From NCBI RefSeq assembly GCF_900116435.1, contig NZ_FPAZ01000013.1:83757-147756 (forward strand): 64,000 nucleotides of DNA, in the 5' to 3' direction. Shown one piece after another: positions 18,991 through 29,171 of this stretch (position 1 is the first letter of the stretch; each line of letters opens with the position of its first letter). A program made the translations under genes and the position numbers. The DNA is from Pseudoalteromonas lipolytica. Lineage in GTDB: Bacteria > Pseudomonadota > Gammaproteobacteria > Enterobacterales > Alteromonadaceae. The notes beneath the pieces were generated by a model that had not been told where the DNA came from, did no database searches, and was given only the letters and a program-made list of their open reading frames with translations.

Positions 18991-20612
18991 TAAACTGCAC
19001 CTTCGTTCAATGGCAGAGTAATAATAAAGTGAGCGCCTTCATTACTTAGCTCATCGTAAATAATGCTGCCCCCTAATGCTTGGGTAACTAAATTATAAAC
19101 GAGGTGCATGCCTAGACCACTTCCACCTTCGCCACGTTTGGTGGTAACAAAGGGGTCAAAAATTCGTTTTTTAATCGATTTGTCTACCCCAACGCCATTG
19201 TCGAAATAATGAATGACTAAGCTGCTCTCATTACGCTCAACGTCAAAGGTTATTTCGTTATTTTGATTGTCAGTAAAAGCGTGTATCACGGAGTTACTTA
19301 ACAGTTGTTGTAAGATCTGTTGCAGCGGCCCTGACTTTGTTTCGATGCTAATGTCGTGACTGCAATTAATGTTTACTTTAGGGCTGCGGTATTCAATTTC
19401 TGAACGCATTGAGAGCACAACATCACTTAGTAGGTTATGTAAGTTAACCAGAGAAGTCATTTCGCCATCTTGGTTTACAGCCACCTTTTTGAAGCTCGAC
19501 ACCAGTTCGGCAGCGCGGTTGAGGTTACGATAAATTAAGTCGAGGTTTTCAATGCCATCATTTATAAAGCGTTTTAAATGTGCCGATGTTAAGGTTTTTT
19601 GTTCAAACAGCGTATTGATTTCAGCCAGCTTGTCACGCAACAGCGTCGACCCGGTGATCCCCAGACCAATAGGGGTGTTAACTTCGTGTGCGACCCCTGC
19701 AACCATTTGGCCCAACGAAGCCATTTTTTCGTTTTCAACGATTTGGTTTTGATATTGATGCATTCGCTCAAGGGTGTTGAGTAGCTCTTGGTTTGCTTCA
19801 CGAAGGGCAATGGTTCGCTGATTTACTTTTTCTTCAAGACTTTGGTTGAGTTGTTTTATCTCTTGTTTGTCTTTTTCATGGCGCTCAATTTGTTTTTGAG
19901 TGCGCGCAAGCATGATATTTAAGCTGCCCGCGAGTTGATTTATTTCATCAATATTGGTTTTTTGCGCGCGCGTTTCATAATTATGATTTTTAGAAACGTC
20001 TTGCAGTAACACACTCAGCTCATCAATGGGGTTTGCAATACGCTTTTGAATACTTCGCGCAACAAAAAACACTAATACCAGTACGAACAGCGTCAGTAGG
20101 ATATCAATCATAATTTTATGATTAATGTATTCATTTAATCGGTCTAGACCACCGCGAATATACACATAGCCAATGGTGCTCCCCTCGTAAACGATAGGGG
20201 TAACAAGCTCAATAACCTTATCTTTAACATTAGGTACTAATAAGTCATTAATACTACCAACTTTAATCGGAACGGGCGGCGTTTTGCTGGCGTTAAAGCT
20301 ACTGAAAAAAACCGGTTCATTAGAAAGCTCGTCAATAGAGTAAATATGAATGTTTTTTATTAAAGGCACTGACTCAAATGATTTTAAGCGCTCAGTTTCT
20401 GTTTCGTTATCGTCGAATAGCACGGTAACTTGTGCGTTGTATGCGACAATTTTAGATAAAATAGTAATCTTATCGATGATGAGTGATTTTTGCTCTTTTA
20501 CATCAAGGAAGGTCGAAATAGAAATTGATAGCGACAAACAGAGTGCGGTAACTAACATTACTGCGTTAGTTAAAGCTTTGCGAATACTTGTTTGTGCAGA
20601 GAATATTGACAT
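18990..20612 (-). CDS. CHASE8-like/HAMP sensor histidine kinase
   Basis: 540 residues: a transmembrane helix (about 14-36), a periplasmic domain of about 130 residues resembling CHASE8 of YfiN (YNAQVTVLFDDNETETERL), a second helix (168-186), HAMP (187-240), a coiled coil, HisKA with His309 (AHEVNTP) and HATPase (about 425-536, DNGVGVD and GEGGSGLGMHLV). There is no receiver or GGDEF domain. It probably reports periplasmic or redox state through the coupled YfiR-like protein. No response regulator is adjacent on this strand apart from arcA about 600 bp downstream. Confidence 0.8.
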   Translation of the reverse strand: MSIFSAQTSIRKALTNAVMLVTALCLSLSISISTFLDVKEQKSLIIDKITILSKIVAYNAQVTVLFDDNETETERLKSFESVPLIKNIHIYSIDELSNEPVFFSSFNASKTPPVPIKVGSINDLLVPNVKDKVIELVTPIVYEGSTIGYVYIRGGLDRLNEYINHKIMIDILLTLFVLVLVFFVARSIQKRIANPIDELSVLLQDVSKNHNYETRAQKTNIDEINQLAGSLNIMLARTQKQIERHEKDKQEIKQLNQSLEEKVNQRTIALREANQELLNTLERMHQYQNQIVENEKMASLGQMVAGVAHEVNTPIGLGITGSTLLRDKLAEINTLFEQKTLTSAHLKRFINDGIENLDLIYRNLNRAAELVSSFKKVAVNQDGEMTSLVNLHNLLSDVVLSMRSEIEYRSPKVNINCSHDISIETKSGPLQQILQQLLSNSVIHAFTDNQNNEITFDVERNESSLVIHYFDNGVGVDKSIKKRIFDPFVTTKRGEGGSGLGMHLVYNLVTQALGGSIIYDELSNEGAHFIITLPLNEGAV

Positions 20613-20730
20613 GCGCTGTCTAAAGCCAATCTTTTTAATATTATTAGTAACTTCTTAGTCTAGCAAAGACAACAAAAAGTAACTAAATAATAAGAAAAAT
20701 ATTTCAACAACCAATATTAATTAACGAAAA

Positions 20731-21759
20731 CTAAGCCGCTGAGTAAACTGAAAACTTGGTATTTTTGAAGTCAGTTGTGTATTGACCAAATTGTGCTTCA
20801 AGAATAGGAGGGTATTTCAAAAAGCTGTTCGCGACGATTGTAAGCTTACCCTGTTTAGTAAGGTGTTGTTTTGCATTAGCTAAAAACGCTTCAGCAATTG
20901 TGTAGTCGGTCGCAATGCCGGTATGAAAAGGTGGATTACTGATTATTAAATCAAATTTACCATCAATACTTTCAAGACCATCACTTAATATTGCGTCACC
21001 TTGTAAATTGTTTAACGCAAGAGTCTGTGTGGTTGCATAGGTTGCAAGTGCGCTGACATCACTGCAAGTAAACACAAGTTCAGGGTGTTTAATTCCTAGA
21101 TAGGCGGCAATTACACCAGCCCCACAGGCAAAATCGAGTACTTTACCTTTACTGATATTAGGAGCGTTATTTAATAATACAGCGGTCCCTACATCGAGTG
21201 CGCCATGGTTAAATACCCCCGGTACACTGATAGCGGTAAATTCAAGATCGCCCGCTTTAACTTGAAATGGCTTGTGGTAACGGCTGATATCAAAACTATC
21301 GTTTAATGTCAGCTCAGAAAAAAGGTATAGAATACAGTGTTTGGCGCTATCGATTTTGTTACTAAAACCACATAAATCCTTAAGCTGTTTTTCTGCTGAC
21401 TTAACGCCACCTTTGTTTTCACCAACAATAAGAAGCTGTGCATCTTCTTTACAAATAGCGCGAATATTATCAAGACACATTAAAGCTTCAGGCTTCGCTT
21501 TAGGGTAGTAATAGATAACTAAGTCGTAATTCCCTTCAGGCATAGTGTGATCAACCACCGCGCGTATGCCATTAATTTTACTGGCATACTGTGCATTTGC
21601 GTGGTTATAGCTAAATGCAGTTATGGCCGCATTTGGGTTTAATGCTTTTAGCTCTCGTAAAAAGCCATCTTGTTCAAAGTTAACCACTAAAATGGATTGC
21701 CCAACTAACTCTTCGTCGTTGCGAAGTAATAATAAACTGGGGTTGGTTAACTTACTCAT
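20731..21759 (-). CDS. rsmC: 16S rRNA m2G1207 methyltransferase RsmC
   Basis: A 342-residue protein with a degenerate N-terminal methyltransferase-like half and a functional C-terminal half. The latter carries the SAM-binding VLDFACGAGVIAAYLG and the catalytic SNPPFHTG motif of N2-guanine methyltransferases. It methylates G1207 in the 30S subunit. It sits 17 bp after trmB and is probably co-transcribed, forming a small RNA-modification operon. Confidence 0.92.
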   Translation of the reverse strand: MSKLTNPSLLLLRNDEELVGQSILVVNFEQDGFLRELKALNPNAAITAFSYNHANAQYASKINGIRAVVDHTMPEGNYDLVIYYYPKAKPEALMCLDNIRAICKEDAQLLIVGENKGGVKSAEKQLKDLCGFSNKIDSAKHCILYLFSELTLNDSFDISRYHKPFQVKAGDLEFTAISVPGVFNHGALDVGTAVLLNNAPNISKGKVLDFACGAGVIAAYLGIKHPELVFTCSDVSALATYATTQTLALNNLQGDAILSDGLESIDGKFDLIISNPPFHTGIATDYTIAEAFLANAKQHLTKQGKLTIVANSFLKYPPILEAQFGQYTTDFKNTKFSVYSAA

Positions 21760-21776
21760 TCTGGCTTTACCTTATG

Positions 21777-22502
21777 TTACTTCGTACGTTCAAACATTAA
21801 ATCCCATACACCGTGACCTAAACGGTGACCGCGTTGCTCAAATTTAGTCAACGGGCGAGAATCAGGGCGAGGAACATAATCGTTTGTTTCAGATTGGTTT
21901 TTGTAACCTTCTGCAACTTGCATAACTTCTAGCATGTGTTCTGCGTAATTTTCCCAGTCTGTTGCCATATGGAAAACCCCACCTATTTTTAACTTGCTAC
22001 GTAGTTTTTGTGCAAATTCAGGTTGCACGATACGACGCTTGTGGTGACGCTTTTTATGCCATGGATCAGGGAAAAACAGTTGCAGCTTAGATAAGCTTTC
22101 ATCGGCAATACAGTCAGCCAACACTTCAATAGCATCGTGCTCAAATACACGTAGATTGGTAATACCCGCTTCATCGGCATCCATTAAACATGCACCCACA
22201 CCTGGGCGATGTACTTCGATACCAATAAAGTTTAACTCAGGGGCATTTTTGGCCATTTCAACAAGTGATTTACCCATACCAAAGCCGATTTCTAATACGA
22301 TATCGTTATCGTTACCAAAGACGTCTTTCAGGTCGAGCATGCCGTTTTTATGCTCAAGGCCCATTGTTGGCCAACACTTTTCGATGGCGGCTGCTTGGCC
22401 TTTAGTTAGGCGACCTTCGCGCTTAACGAAACTACGAATAGTGCGGATATATTTACCCTCTTGCTTTGCTTGCTCGAGGTTAGGGTTACTTGAGTCATTC
22501 AT
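21777..22502 (-). CDS. trmB: tRNA (guanine-N7-)-methyltransferase TrmB
   Basis: 241 residues with the TrmB signatures [45 protein letters not shown] and [20 protein letters not shown]. It makes m7G46 in the tRNA variable loop. It is the first gene of the trmB-rsmC pair; a divergent gap of about 370 bp separates it from mutY. Confidence 0.95.
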   Translation of the reverse strand: MNDSSNPNLEQAKQEGKYIRTIRSFVKREGRLTKGQAAAIEKCWPTMGLEHKNGMLDLKDVFGNDNDIVLEIGFGMGKSLVEMAKNAPELNFIGIEVHRPGVGACLMDADEAGITNLRVFEHDAIEVLADCIADESLSKLQLFFPDPWHKKRHHKRRIVQPEFAQKLRSKLKIGGVFHMATDWENYAEHMLEVMQVAEGYKNQSETNDYVPRPDSRPLTKFEQRGHRLGHGVWDLMFERTK

Positions 22503-22874
22503 ATAATTTGGCCTGATAAAAACACGGACTATAGAAAAAGGGTGCGTATTATCCCTGACCAGCGCCTTGAGTACAATAGTTAGGACCTGTTTATCTTTCG
22601 AGATTAACTTTGCTGTAGTGAATTTGATATTGAGGCAAGGCGGAGTCTATGACGTGGGTAGGAGACATAATTGGCAAAAGCGCTGTGTCGCTGTTAAATA
22701 CGCGAATAAATATGCGAAGCGCTTTTGCTCTATTTAAGGACGGATTAACACTTATATTAACTCTTATTTAATCCTGTAAGGGCAACACGCCTCGATGCTG
22801 GGTTTTCACTTGCTTGGCCTAACTAACTGCAATAGACTGAGCCGCAATGAGCTTCAGCAAGTAAAGATGTTATT
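22503..22874. repeat. trmB/mutY gap with inverted repeat, possible mobile non-coding repeat
   Basis: A 372-bp gap. A perfect 11-bp inverted repeat (GCAAAAGCGCT at 22674-22684 and AGCGCTTTTGC at 22718-22728) brackets a 33-nt centre. The surrounding sequence looks like a non-coding dispersed element rather than a leader, but the copy number cannot be judged from one window. Confidence 0.35.
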
Positions 22875-23951
22875 TTGAATTTAAGCAATAAGGAGTCAAC
22901 TTGGTTTGCTAACCAAGTGGTTGACTGGTATCACCTTCATGGTCGTAAGACACTGCCATGGCAGTTAAATAAAACCCCTTACAAAGTATGGATCTCCGAA
23001 GTGATGTTGCAACAGACGCAAGTGATCACTGTCATCCCATACTTTGAGAAGTTTATGCAAAGCTTCCCTGATATTATCGCGCTCGCTAATGCTGATGAAG
23101 ATCAGGTATTACATCACTGGACTGGGCTTGGTTATTACGCCCGTGCCCGTAATTTACATAAAACAGCAAAAATAGTCCGTGATAAATACCAAGGTAAGTT
23201 TCCTACAACCCTCGAAGAAGTCATGGATTTACCTGGCATTGGCCGCTCGACTGCAGGCGCTATTTTATCGTTATCGCTGGGTCAACATCACCCTATTTTA
23301 GATGGTAATGTTAAGCGGGTTCTTGCGCGGTTCTTTATGGTTGAGGGCTGGTACGGGGTTAAAAAAGTTGAAAACCAGCTTTGGTCGTTATCGTCTCAGT
23401 TAACCCCCAAAGAGTCGGTTACTGAATTTAACCAAGCCATGATGGACTTAGGAGCAAGTCTTTGCTCTCGCAGTAAGTTTGATTGTCAGCCATGCCCGTT
23501 AAAGAGTAAATGTCAGGCATTTAATCAAGGTAAAGTGAAAGAGTTTCCACACTCAAAACCTAAAAAAGCGGTGCCTAAAAAAGCGTGTCATCAACTTATT
23601 TTAGCCTGTGACAATAAAGTATTAATGGAAAAGCGGCCAAGTAGCGGTATTTGGGGAGGTTTATTTGGCTTTTTTGAATTTACCGAGTACAGCGAGTTAG
23701 AACACTTTTTAGCACAACATGGTTTAACTGGTAACACGCAAGCACTTGAGGCATTTACCCATGTATTCTCGCATTTTGAATTAACCATTAACCCACATGT
23801 GCTAACCTTACCGGCAATTCCTGATTTTATTAACGAGCACCAACTTGTTTGGTATCCGCTTGACGAATCGGTTGAAGTTGGGTTGGCTGCACCCACTAAA
23901 AAGCTGGTTAAACAATTAAGCACAATAGATTACAATAGCATCACGCAATAA
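22875..23951 (+). CDS. mutY: A/G-specific adenine glycosylase MutY
   Basis: 358 residues. HhH-GPD glycosylase domain with catalytic Glu42 ([10 protein letters not shown]) and Asp143 (ILDGNVKRV), helix-hairpin-helix [13 protein letters not shown], and a 4Fe-4S cluster from Cys197, 204, 207 and 213. A C-terminal NUDIX-like domain recognises 8-oxoG. It removes A paired with 8-oxoG. The only start giving the full conserved N-terminus is TTG at 22875. It forms an operon with yggX. Confidence 0.94.
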   Translation: MNLSNKESTWFANQVVDWYHLHGRKTLPWQLNKTPYKVWISEVMLQQTQVITVIPYFEKFMQSFPDIIALANADEDQVLHHWTGLGYYARARNLHKTAKIVRDKYQGKFPTTLEEVMDLPGIGRSTAGAILSLSLGQHHPILDGNVKRVLARFFMVEGWYGVKKVENQLWSLSSQLTPKESVTEFNQAMMDLGASLCSRSKFDCQPCPLKSKCQAFNQGKVKEFPHSKPKKAVPKKACHQLILACDNKVLMEKRPSSGIWGGLFGFFEFTEYSELEHFLAQHGLTGNTQALEAFTHVFSHFELTINPHVLTLPAIPDFINEHQLVWYPLDESVEVGLAAPTKKLVKQLSTIDYNSITQ

Positions 23952-23966
23952 GAGTAGAGAGCAATT

Positions 23967-24239
23967 ATGGCACGTACAGTATTTTGTCAAAAGTTACAAA
24001 AAGAAGCTGAAGGCTTAGGCTTCCAACTATACCCAGGTGAGCTTGGTGAAAAGATTTTCAACAACATCAGCAAAGAAGCGTGGGGCCAATGGCAGCATAA
24101 GCAAACAATGCTGATCAATGAAAAACATTTAAATATGATGGACCCAGAGCACCGTGCTTTTTTAGAAGAGCAAATGGTAGGGTTTTTATTTGAAGGTAAA
24201 GACGTAGAAATTGAAGGCTACCGTCCACCTGAAAAATAA
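23967..24239 (+). CDS. yggX: Fe(II)-trafficking/oxidative damage protection protein YggX
   Basis: 90 residues, full length for the family: [17 protein letters not shown], the single conserved Cys, [14 protein letters not shown] and [16 protein letters not shown]. It protects Fe-S clusters and helps iron trafficking. It lies 15 bp after mutY, whose product needs a 4Fe-4S cluster, as in many gammaproteobacteria. Confidence 0.95.
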   Translation: MARTVFCQKLQKEAEGLGFQLYPGELGEKIFNNISKEAWGQWQHKQTMLINEKHLNMMDPEHRAFLEEQMVGFLFEGKDVEIEGYRPPEK

Positions 24240-24243
24240 TAGA

Positions 24244-24263
24244 AAAGGGCCAAAAGGCCCTTT
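24244..24263. terminator. bidirectional terminator
   Basis: AAAGGGCC-aaaa-GGCCCTTT followed by T residues, between the convergent yggX and hybrid kinase genes. Confidence 0.85.
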
Positions 24264-24264
24264 T

Positions 24265-27027
24265 TTATTGCTCGGTTTCAGCTTTTTTAATTTGCTCTTT
24301 GAGAAACTGCGCTACCTTAGAGTACTCAATTTCAAAACCATCACGCAGCTCAATTAGCTCATCGCTGGTTGGCTCTTCGTTTTTGCAAAAGTGCTCAAAT
24401 TCAGCGGCAAGCTCGGCGACTTTCATCGCACCAATCGTTTTCGAAATTGATTTTAGCTGGTGGCACGACGAAATAATGCTGTCGATGTCATGTTCAATGA
24501 CTCCCGCATTAATATTTTTAGTCAATTGATTACTTTGCTCTAAATACATTTTAAAGAAGCGCAGTTTTTTAGCCTCATCGTTATTAATATATTTAGCGAG
24601 CATGTTCATATCGATAGGCATAGCTGATTTTTTGGCTTCAACCGATGTGCTTTGTGGATTTCTTTTGTTAGACCACTTTAATAAGGTGGATTCAAGCACA
24701 TTTAATTCAACAGGCTTAGTGATGTAATCATTCATACCAATGCTCAAGCAACGATCTTTTTCACCTTTAAGCGCATTTGCTGTGATTGCTACTATATACG
24801 GTTGTGCATTAATGTCTTCTAGCTGAGAAGCTTCTTCGCGAATACTTTTTACCATGTCGTAACCTGACATTTTTGGCATGTGTAAGTCGGTGAGAATAAT
24901 CGCATAGTGATTTTTTCGCCACAGCTCTAAACCTTGTTGGCCATTTTCTGCCAACTCGACCCCGTAACCGAGTAAATGAAGTTGGTCAGTTAACACTTGC
25001 TGGTTTAAAACATTATCTTCCACTAACAGAATAAGCTTATTTTCCTCGCGCGCTTGTTCAACGCTTAAGTAGTTGTTAAATGTTTTTGCAGAAGTAATTT
25101 GCTTTGGCTGATGTAAGCCCGCAGCAACAAGTAGCGACATCATAAAGTTAGACTTACACAGTGGGGCAGCATTTAAATAGAAAATATTTTTATGATTAAC
25201 GGCTGCTTCATCTAATTTACTGAGAACGATTACTTGTTGGTGGTTATCTTCTAGCGTGTAAAGCAGGCGGCGCAATATATAATTAATGTCCTCCATGCTT
25301 TCGATCCCATCGAGAACCCAAATAATATCTTTACTGTCTTGTTCTGCTTCTATTTTTTCGTTGCTGTCGGCAATGACGGCGGTGGCCCCCATAAACGAGA
25401 GATAGCGCGTTAATAGTTTTTTACGGCCATCATGATTCGTAACAACCACAACGCGCTGATCTTTAATGACGTGTTTATGTGCAAAATCGACTTTACCTTG
25501 CGTGCTAAAAGGAAGTTCTACAATAAATTCACTGCCGATACCCAAGTCACTGGTGACAGAAATAGTGCCCAGCATAAGCTCTGTTAAGCTTTTACAAATG
25601 GATAACCCTAGGCCTGTTCCACCGTATTCACGCGTAATTGAGCTTTCGGCTTGTATAAAGGGATTAAATATTTCGCCAAGTTGTGCGCGTGTCATCCCTT
25701 TGCCATTATCAGAAACACCAAAGCGTAAGGTGTAGTGATCGGTGGTATTTTGCACCACTTCTACTGATATTTTTACGCAGCCTTTACGGTTATCATCGGT
25801 GGTGGTGAACTTAATGGCGTTACTACATAGGTTGTACAGTACTTGGCGTACGCGAACAGTATCTCCAATTAGGTTGGTTGGAATGTCGGGGGCAATGGCA
25901 AGCTCAAGGTCAAGATCGCGCTTTCTCGCGACAGAGGACAACACCCGCGCGACCTCTTCAATGGTGTCTGACACTGAAAATGGCGTATTGTCTATATTAA
26001 GTTTACCCGCCTCGATTTTAGAAAAATCAAGAATATCATCCAAAATTCCCAATAATGAAAACGCTGAGTCTCTAATAATGGTGCTTAATCTATGTTGCGC
26101 TCCATCAAGTTCTGTTTGACGCAGTAAATCAATTGTACCAATCACGCCATTCATGGGAGTGCGAATTTCATGACTCATGGTTGCTAAAAAGGTCGTTTTG
26201 GTTTCGTTTGCTTGTTCTGCTTTTAAGGTGGCTTGTTCAAGGGCCAGTGTTCTGCTTTGTACCTCTGCTTCAAGACCGCTTTGTAGTTTTTCTAAGTCTT
26301 GCTGAGCGGCTTTGTTTTCGGTAATAACCGACAACACTTTATTAAGTAATTGATTAATGTTTTTAGCGACTTTATCTAAGCCAAAATCGAGCTCTTCTGA
26401 CACCTGCGTTTGATAATCGGCATTTTGTGTTATTACCATTAATTCGTTGCTGAGTGATTCGCTGTTTTTCATAAAACGCTTATTAATTAATACACTCAAG
26501 GCAAATGATAAAATAACTAAAGCTAAAAGCGTTAAACCCGCGAGGGCATACGAGAGCGCGGCTGATTCTATGATTGGTAGCTGCTGTGGATGTTGTTTTA
26601 CTATAAGCTCACCAACGGGTTGATCATTCAGCTCAAGCACCGTATGAATAATTGTGCCTTGAGCAAGTTGCTGGTCCACTTTACTTGAAGCGATAAGCGC
26701 CTCTTTGTTATTAGCGTAGACAAGCGATGCATCGCCATTAATTTCGTATCTATATAAGTAGTAATCAAAATCTTTATTAAGCAATAGGCTTAAATCGAGT
26801 ACTTCTTTAACTTTATCTTGTCCAGGCATAGTGAGTGCGCTGATAAGTGGTGCAGATAATAACTCTGAAACTTCTATTGCAGTTAAGCGAGGTGGCTCTG
26901 TTTGCTTCGGCGCGTTACTGGTTGGGTAAAAGGAGTAAGCAACCACCGCTAATAGGGTGATAACTACGTTTGTTATTATAAAAAGAGGTAATAGGCCTTT
27001 TACAGTAGAGGTCGATTTACTCGGCAT
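24265..27027 (-). CDS. hybrid sensor histidine kinase (HK-degenerate REC-REC-HPt)
   Basis: 920 residues: a transmembrane helix (about 12-31), a periplasmic region, a second helix (about 160-180), HAMP-like and coiled-coil segments, HisKA with His286 ([10 protein letters not shown]), HATPase (about 385-508, GGTGLGLS), a receiver-like region without a clear phospho-acceptor (about 524-640), a canonical receiver with Asp714, and HPt with His856 (CHQLKS). The architecture and length resemble BarA, but the periplasmic region does not look like it, so I give no symbol. No partner regulator is adjacent. Confidence 0.8.
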   Translation of the reverse strand: MPSKSTSTVKGLLPLFIITNVVITLLAVVAYSFYPTSNAPKQTEPPRLTAIEVSELLSAPLISALTMPGQDKVKEVLDLSLLLNKDFDYYLYRYEINGDASLVYANNKEALIASSKVDQQLAQGTIIHTVLELNDQPVGELIVKQHPQQLPIIESAALSYALAGLTLLALVILSFALSVLINKRFMKNSESLSNELMVITQNADYQTQVSEELDFGLDKVAKNINQLLNKVLSVITENKAAQQDLEKLQSGLEAEVQSRTLALEQATLKAEQANETKTTFLATMSHEIRTPMNGVIGTIDLLRQTELDGAQHRLSTIIRDSAFSLLGILDDILDFSKIEAGKLNIDNTPFSVSDTIEEVARVLSSVARKRDLDLELAIAPDIPTNLIGDTVRVRQVLYNLCSNAIKFTTTDDNRKGCVKISVEVVQNTTDHYTLRFGVSDNGKGMTRAQLGEIFNPFIQAESSITREYGGTGLGLSICKSLTELMLGTISVTSDLGIGSEFIVELPFSTQGKVDFAHKHVIKDQRVVVVTNHDGRKKLLTRYLSFMGATAVIADSNEKIEAEQDSKDIIWVLDGIESMEDINYILRRLLYTLEDNHQQVIVLSKLDEAAVNHKNIFYLNAAPLCKSNFMMSLLVAAGLHQPKQITSAKTFNNYLSVEQAREENKLILLVEDNVLNQQVLTDQLHLLGYGVELAENGQQGLELWRKNHYAIILTDLHMPKMSGYDMVKSIREEASQLEDINAQPYIVAITANALKGEKDRCLSIGMNDYITKPVELNVLESTLLKWSNKRNPQSTSVEAKKSAMPIDMNMLAKYINNDEAKKLRFFKMYLEQSNQLTKNINAGVIEHDIDSIISSCHQLKSISKTIGAMKVAELAAEFEHFCKNEEPTSDELIELRDGFEIEYSKVAQFLKEQIKKAETEQ

Positions 27028-27254
27028 GGGTCTTATCCAATAATTTTACAGCAAAATTAAGCAGTTCCTTGATGGTAGAACAATCCTACCATCAACGAAG
27101 AAAAATTCACCACGTTTTTACCTAAGGAAACCAAATAACAATTAGAGTAAACTATCAGAAAGCGTCAGTTTGATGCTTAAATAACCGTAAAAGTATTAAA
27201 AATAGCAATCTTGATGGAAAACTGTTCAAACAGTTATAAAGCTCAAAAAAAAAG

Positions 27255-27283
27255 TTGACTTGCGAAGGCAAAACCCGTTTAAT
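27255..27283 (+). promoter_or_regulatory. promoter of the tRNA array
   Basis: TTGACT (27255-27260), a 17-bp spacer, then TTTAAT (27278-27283) and a GC-rich discriminator (ACGCCGC) directly before the first tRNA. That layout is typical of stringently controlled stable RNA promoters. Confidence 0.6.
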
Positions 27284-27292
27284 ACGCCGCAC

Positions 27293-27368
27293 GCCCAGAT
27301 AGCTCAGTCGGTAGAGCAGAGGATTGAAAATCCTCGTGTCGGTGGTTCGATTCCGCCTCTGGGCACCA
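27293..27368 (+). tRNA. tRNA-Phe(GAA), copy 1
   Basis: A 76-nt cloverleaf with encoded CCA, anticodon loop TTGAAAA (GAA) and the TTCGATT T-loop. First gene of the array. Confidence 0.97.
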
Positions 27369-27442
27369 TTATTAAAAATATTGGTGTTTTAAATCAAAAG
27401 ATTATAACATTAATATAGTGCAGAAGCACACAGCTTTAGTGT

Positions 27443-27518
<76 letters not shown>

Positions 27519-27553
27519 TTTATTAAAAGTCTAGTTAATTAACTAGTTTTTAA

Positions 27554-27629
27554 GCCCAGATAGCTCAGTCGGTAGAGCAGAGGATTGAAAATCCTCGTGT
27601 CGGTGGTTCGATTCCGCCTCTGGGCACCA
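27554..27629 (+). tRNA. tRNA-Phe(GAA), copy 2; attachment site overlaps its 3' half
   Basis: Identical to copy 1. From the anticodon loop onward it is repeated at 36223, marking this gene as the apparent integration target of the adjoining island. Confidence 0.97.
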
Positions 27630-27635
27630 TTATTT
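27585..27635 (+). repeat. left attachment-site direct repeat (attL)
   Basis: 51 bp from the tRNA-Phe anticodon loop (TTGAAAATCC...) to the ATTATTT after CCA, identical to 36223-36273. Phe copy 1 shares only the first 50. Confidence 0.8.
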
Positions 27636-27686
27636 GATAATTACTTTTAAAGTGATTATAGTGCGCAACGCACACCGTTTTAGTGT

Positions 27687-27762
<76 letters not shown>

Positions 27763-27886
27763 TTTTTCCTAGCGTCCCGCTAAAATCTAAAATATCGTTT
27801 CCTACTAAAATATACTTTCCCTACAAAAATACCTGTATTCGTCGTAACTGACGGAGGCGATTTTGCGAACGCCAGAAAGCAAAAAA

Positions 27887-27937
27887 CCGCGATAAAGAAA
27901 CTCAGATTAAGTTTGGCGACTTAAGTTTCTAACGCGG
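27887..27937. terminator. imperfect hairpin after the tRNA array
   Basis: Outer arms CCGCG/CGCGG and inner arms AGAAACT/AGTTTCT with an A-rich left flank and CTTT on the right. It may terminate transcription leaving the truncated tRNA operon, or reads entering it. Confidence 0.35.
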
Positions 27938-28015
27938 CTTTCATAAACAACTCAAAATGTTTATATGGCTATATTAGCTGTAGGGTAATCCTGTGTCTAG
28001 TGGTAAGCCAAAAAA

Positions 28016-28651
28016 TTGCTGACTATCGTTCCAGTCGAATTTCAATTGACTAGAAAATTAAAAAATAATTTTTCATCAAGCCTAAATACGGTAAGTGATC
28101 ATTGCGGCAAAAAGAAACAAGTGTTCTTTGCTTTAGAAGTCCTTGCAGCTACAAAATCAGATACTCAAACATTAATTTTGGGGCATATTGCATATCACCA
28201 TGCCAAGCATGGTAAATTTAACTCATCAGCATCAGCAATCGCTAAACATTTAAGTTATTCGATAAATGCAGTTAAAAACGGTCTTAAAAAGCTTCTAGAG
28301 CCACTCGAAGACGAAAAAGAGCCTTTGTTAATTGAGTCTGCTAATCCTTCGAGCTATAGCCGCACATTGCATTTAAACATGAAACACCCTTTAGGCTATC
28401 GTTTATTGCAAAGCTACACGCAGATGCTTAATAAACAACAATCGAGCAACACGCTACGCTTATACTCAGTTCAGCTTCATTTATTTGATTCTAAAAGTCG
28501 CTATGACTCTCGCCATCAACATAAAATGCTCATGCTACAGGCCTTGATAACCAGTAAAATTAAAGCTGGTAAAATTGCCACAAGAAATAAACGCGATACA
28601 TACCAACAAAGCATTTCACAGCTAGCAAACAAGCTAGGTTGGCATATATGA
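28016..28651 (+). CDS. island protein with predicted helix-turn-helix
   Basis: 211 residues, not recognised. Residues about 67-92 (KFNSSASAIAKHLSYSINAV and on) read like a winged-helix recognition unit, and an earlier segment (KQVFFALEVLAATKSDTQTL) looks helical. It may be a regulator or a plasmid-type replication protein relic. The start is uncertain: TTG at 28016 is the only early option after an in-frame stop, and there is no good binding site. Its stop overlaps the next start (ATGA), implying a two-gene unit. Confidence 0.5.
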   Translation: MLTIVPVEFQLTRKLKNNFSSSLNTVSDHCGKKKQVFFALEVLAATKSDTQTLILGHIAYHHAKHGKFNSSASAIAKHLSYSINAVKNGLKKLLEPLEDEKEPLLIESANPSSYSRTLHLNMKHPLGYRLLQSYTQMLNKQQSSNTLRLYSVQLHLFDSKSRYDSRHQHKMLMLQALITSKIKAGKIATRNKRDTYQQSISQLANKLGWHI

Positions 28652-28839
28652 CTGTAAAATCGCTGATCGAAACTATGCTAGAAGTTGGCCTGCTGTCTGC
28701 GATGAAAGAAAAGCTTAAGCATGTATGTAAATTTGTGTTTAGGTTTAAACAGCCGGTTAAAGTTAAATCTAAGAATACACACAGTGTTCAACTGCCGATT
28801 TCAGCCCCTATAGAGCGTTACCGCGATCCTGTAATTTAG
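28648..28839 (+). CDS. small basic island protein
   Basis: 63 residues beginning MTVKSLIETMLEVGLLSAMK, with a Lys-rich centre (KLKHVCKFVFRFKQPVKVKS) and a polar tail. No family recognised. The ATG overlaps the preceding TGA (ATGA), so it is likely translated by coupling with the upstream HTH-like protein. Confidence 0.45.
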   Translation: MTVKSLIETMLEVGLLSAMKEKLKHVCKFVFRFKQPVKVKSKNTHSVQLPISAPIERYRDPVI

Positions 28840-29171
28840 ATCCAATCAAATTTTTTACTGCCTCGTTTGGTAGGGCGTTAGTGTGCCTGTTATATTTTTT
28901 AAAGATAAAGTAAGCCTTTAAAAAGATTATAGCAACAGCTAAAAGCTATTAATTGAGCAGAGTTATTTAGAAATTTTTTTTACATAACTCCTAAGGTTAT
29001 CACTTTATCTCCTAGGTTTTAAATTAGTGATATTCAATTTCGGGGATTGATAAGTTCGTGCTTAATGTAGCTAATTTAGTAAGATTAGGATTTAAGTTTA
29101 TGATAGCTTTAAATACTCATAGATAAAAAAGAGTAAAATAAGCGTAACTTCATTTAAAGGGATTGATTTAC
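28840..29171 (+). promoter_or_regulatory. upstream region of the Septu operon with paired repeats
   Basis: 332 bp without a gene. Two near-identical palindromic motifs, CTCCTAAGGTT (28988-28998) and CTCCTAGGTT (29009-29018), start 21 bp apart, about two helical turns. A further inverted pair, ATCACT/AGTGAT (28999-29004 and 29026-29031), flanks the second. This looks like an operator for a dimeric regulator; the regulator is not known. Confidence 0.4.

Noticed and set aside
24265..27027. Naming the hybrid kinase barA
   Set aside because: Domain order and length match, but the sensor region does not resemble BarA and the context differs.
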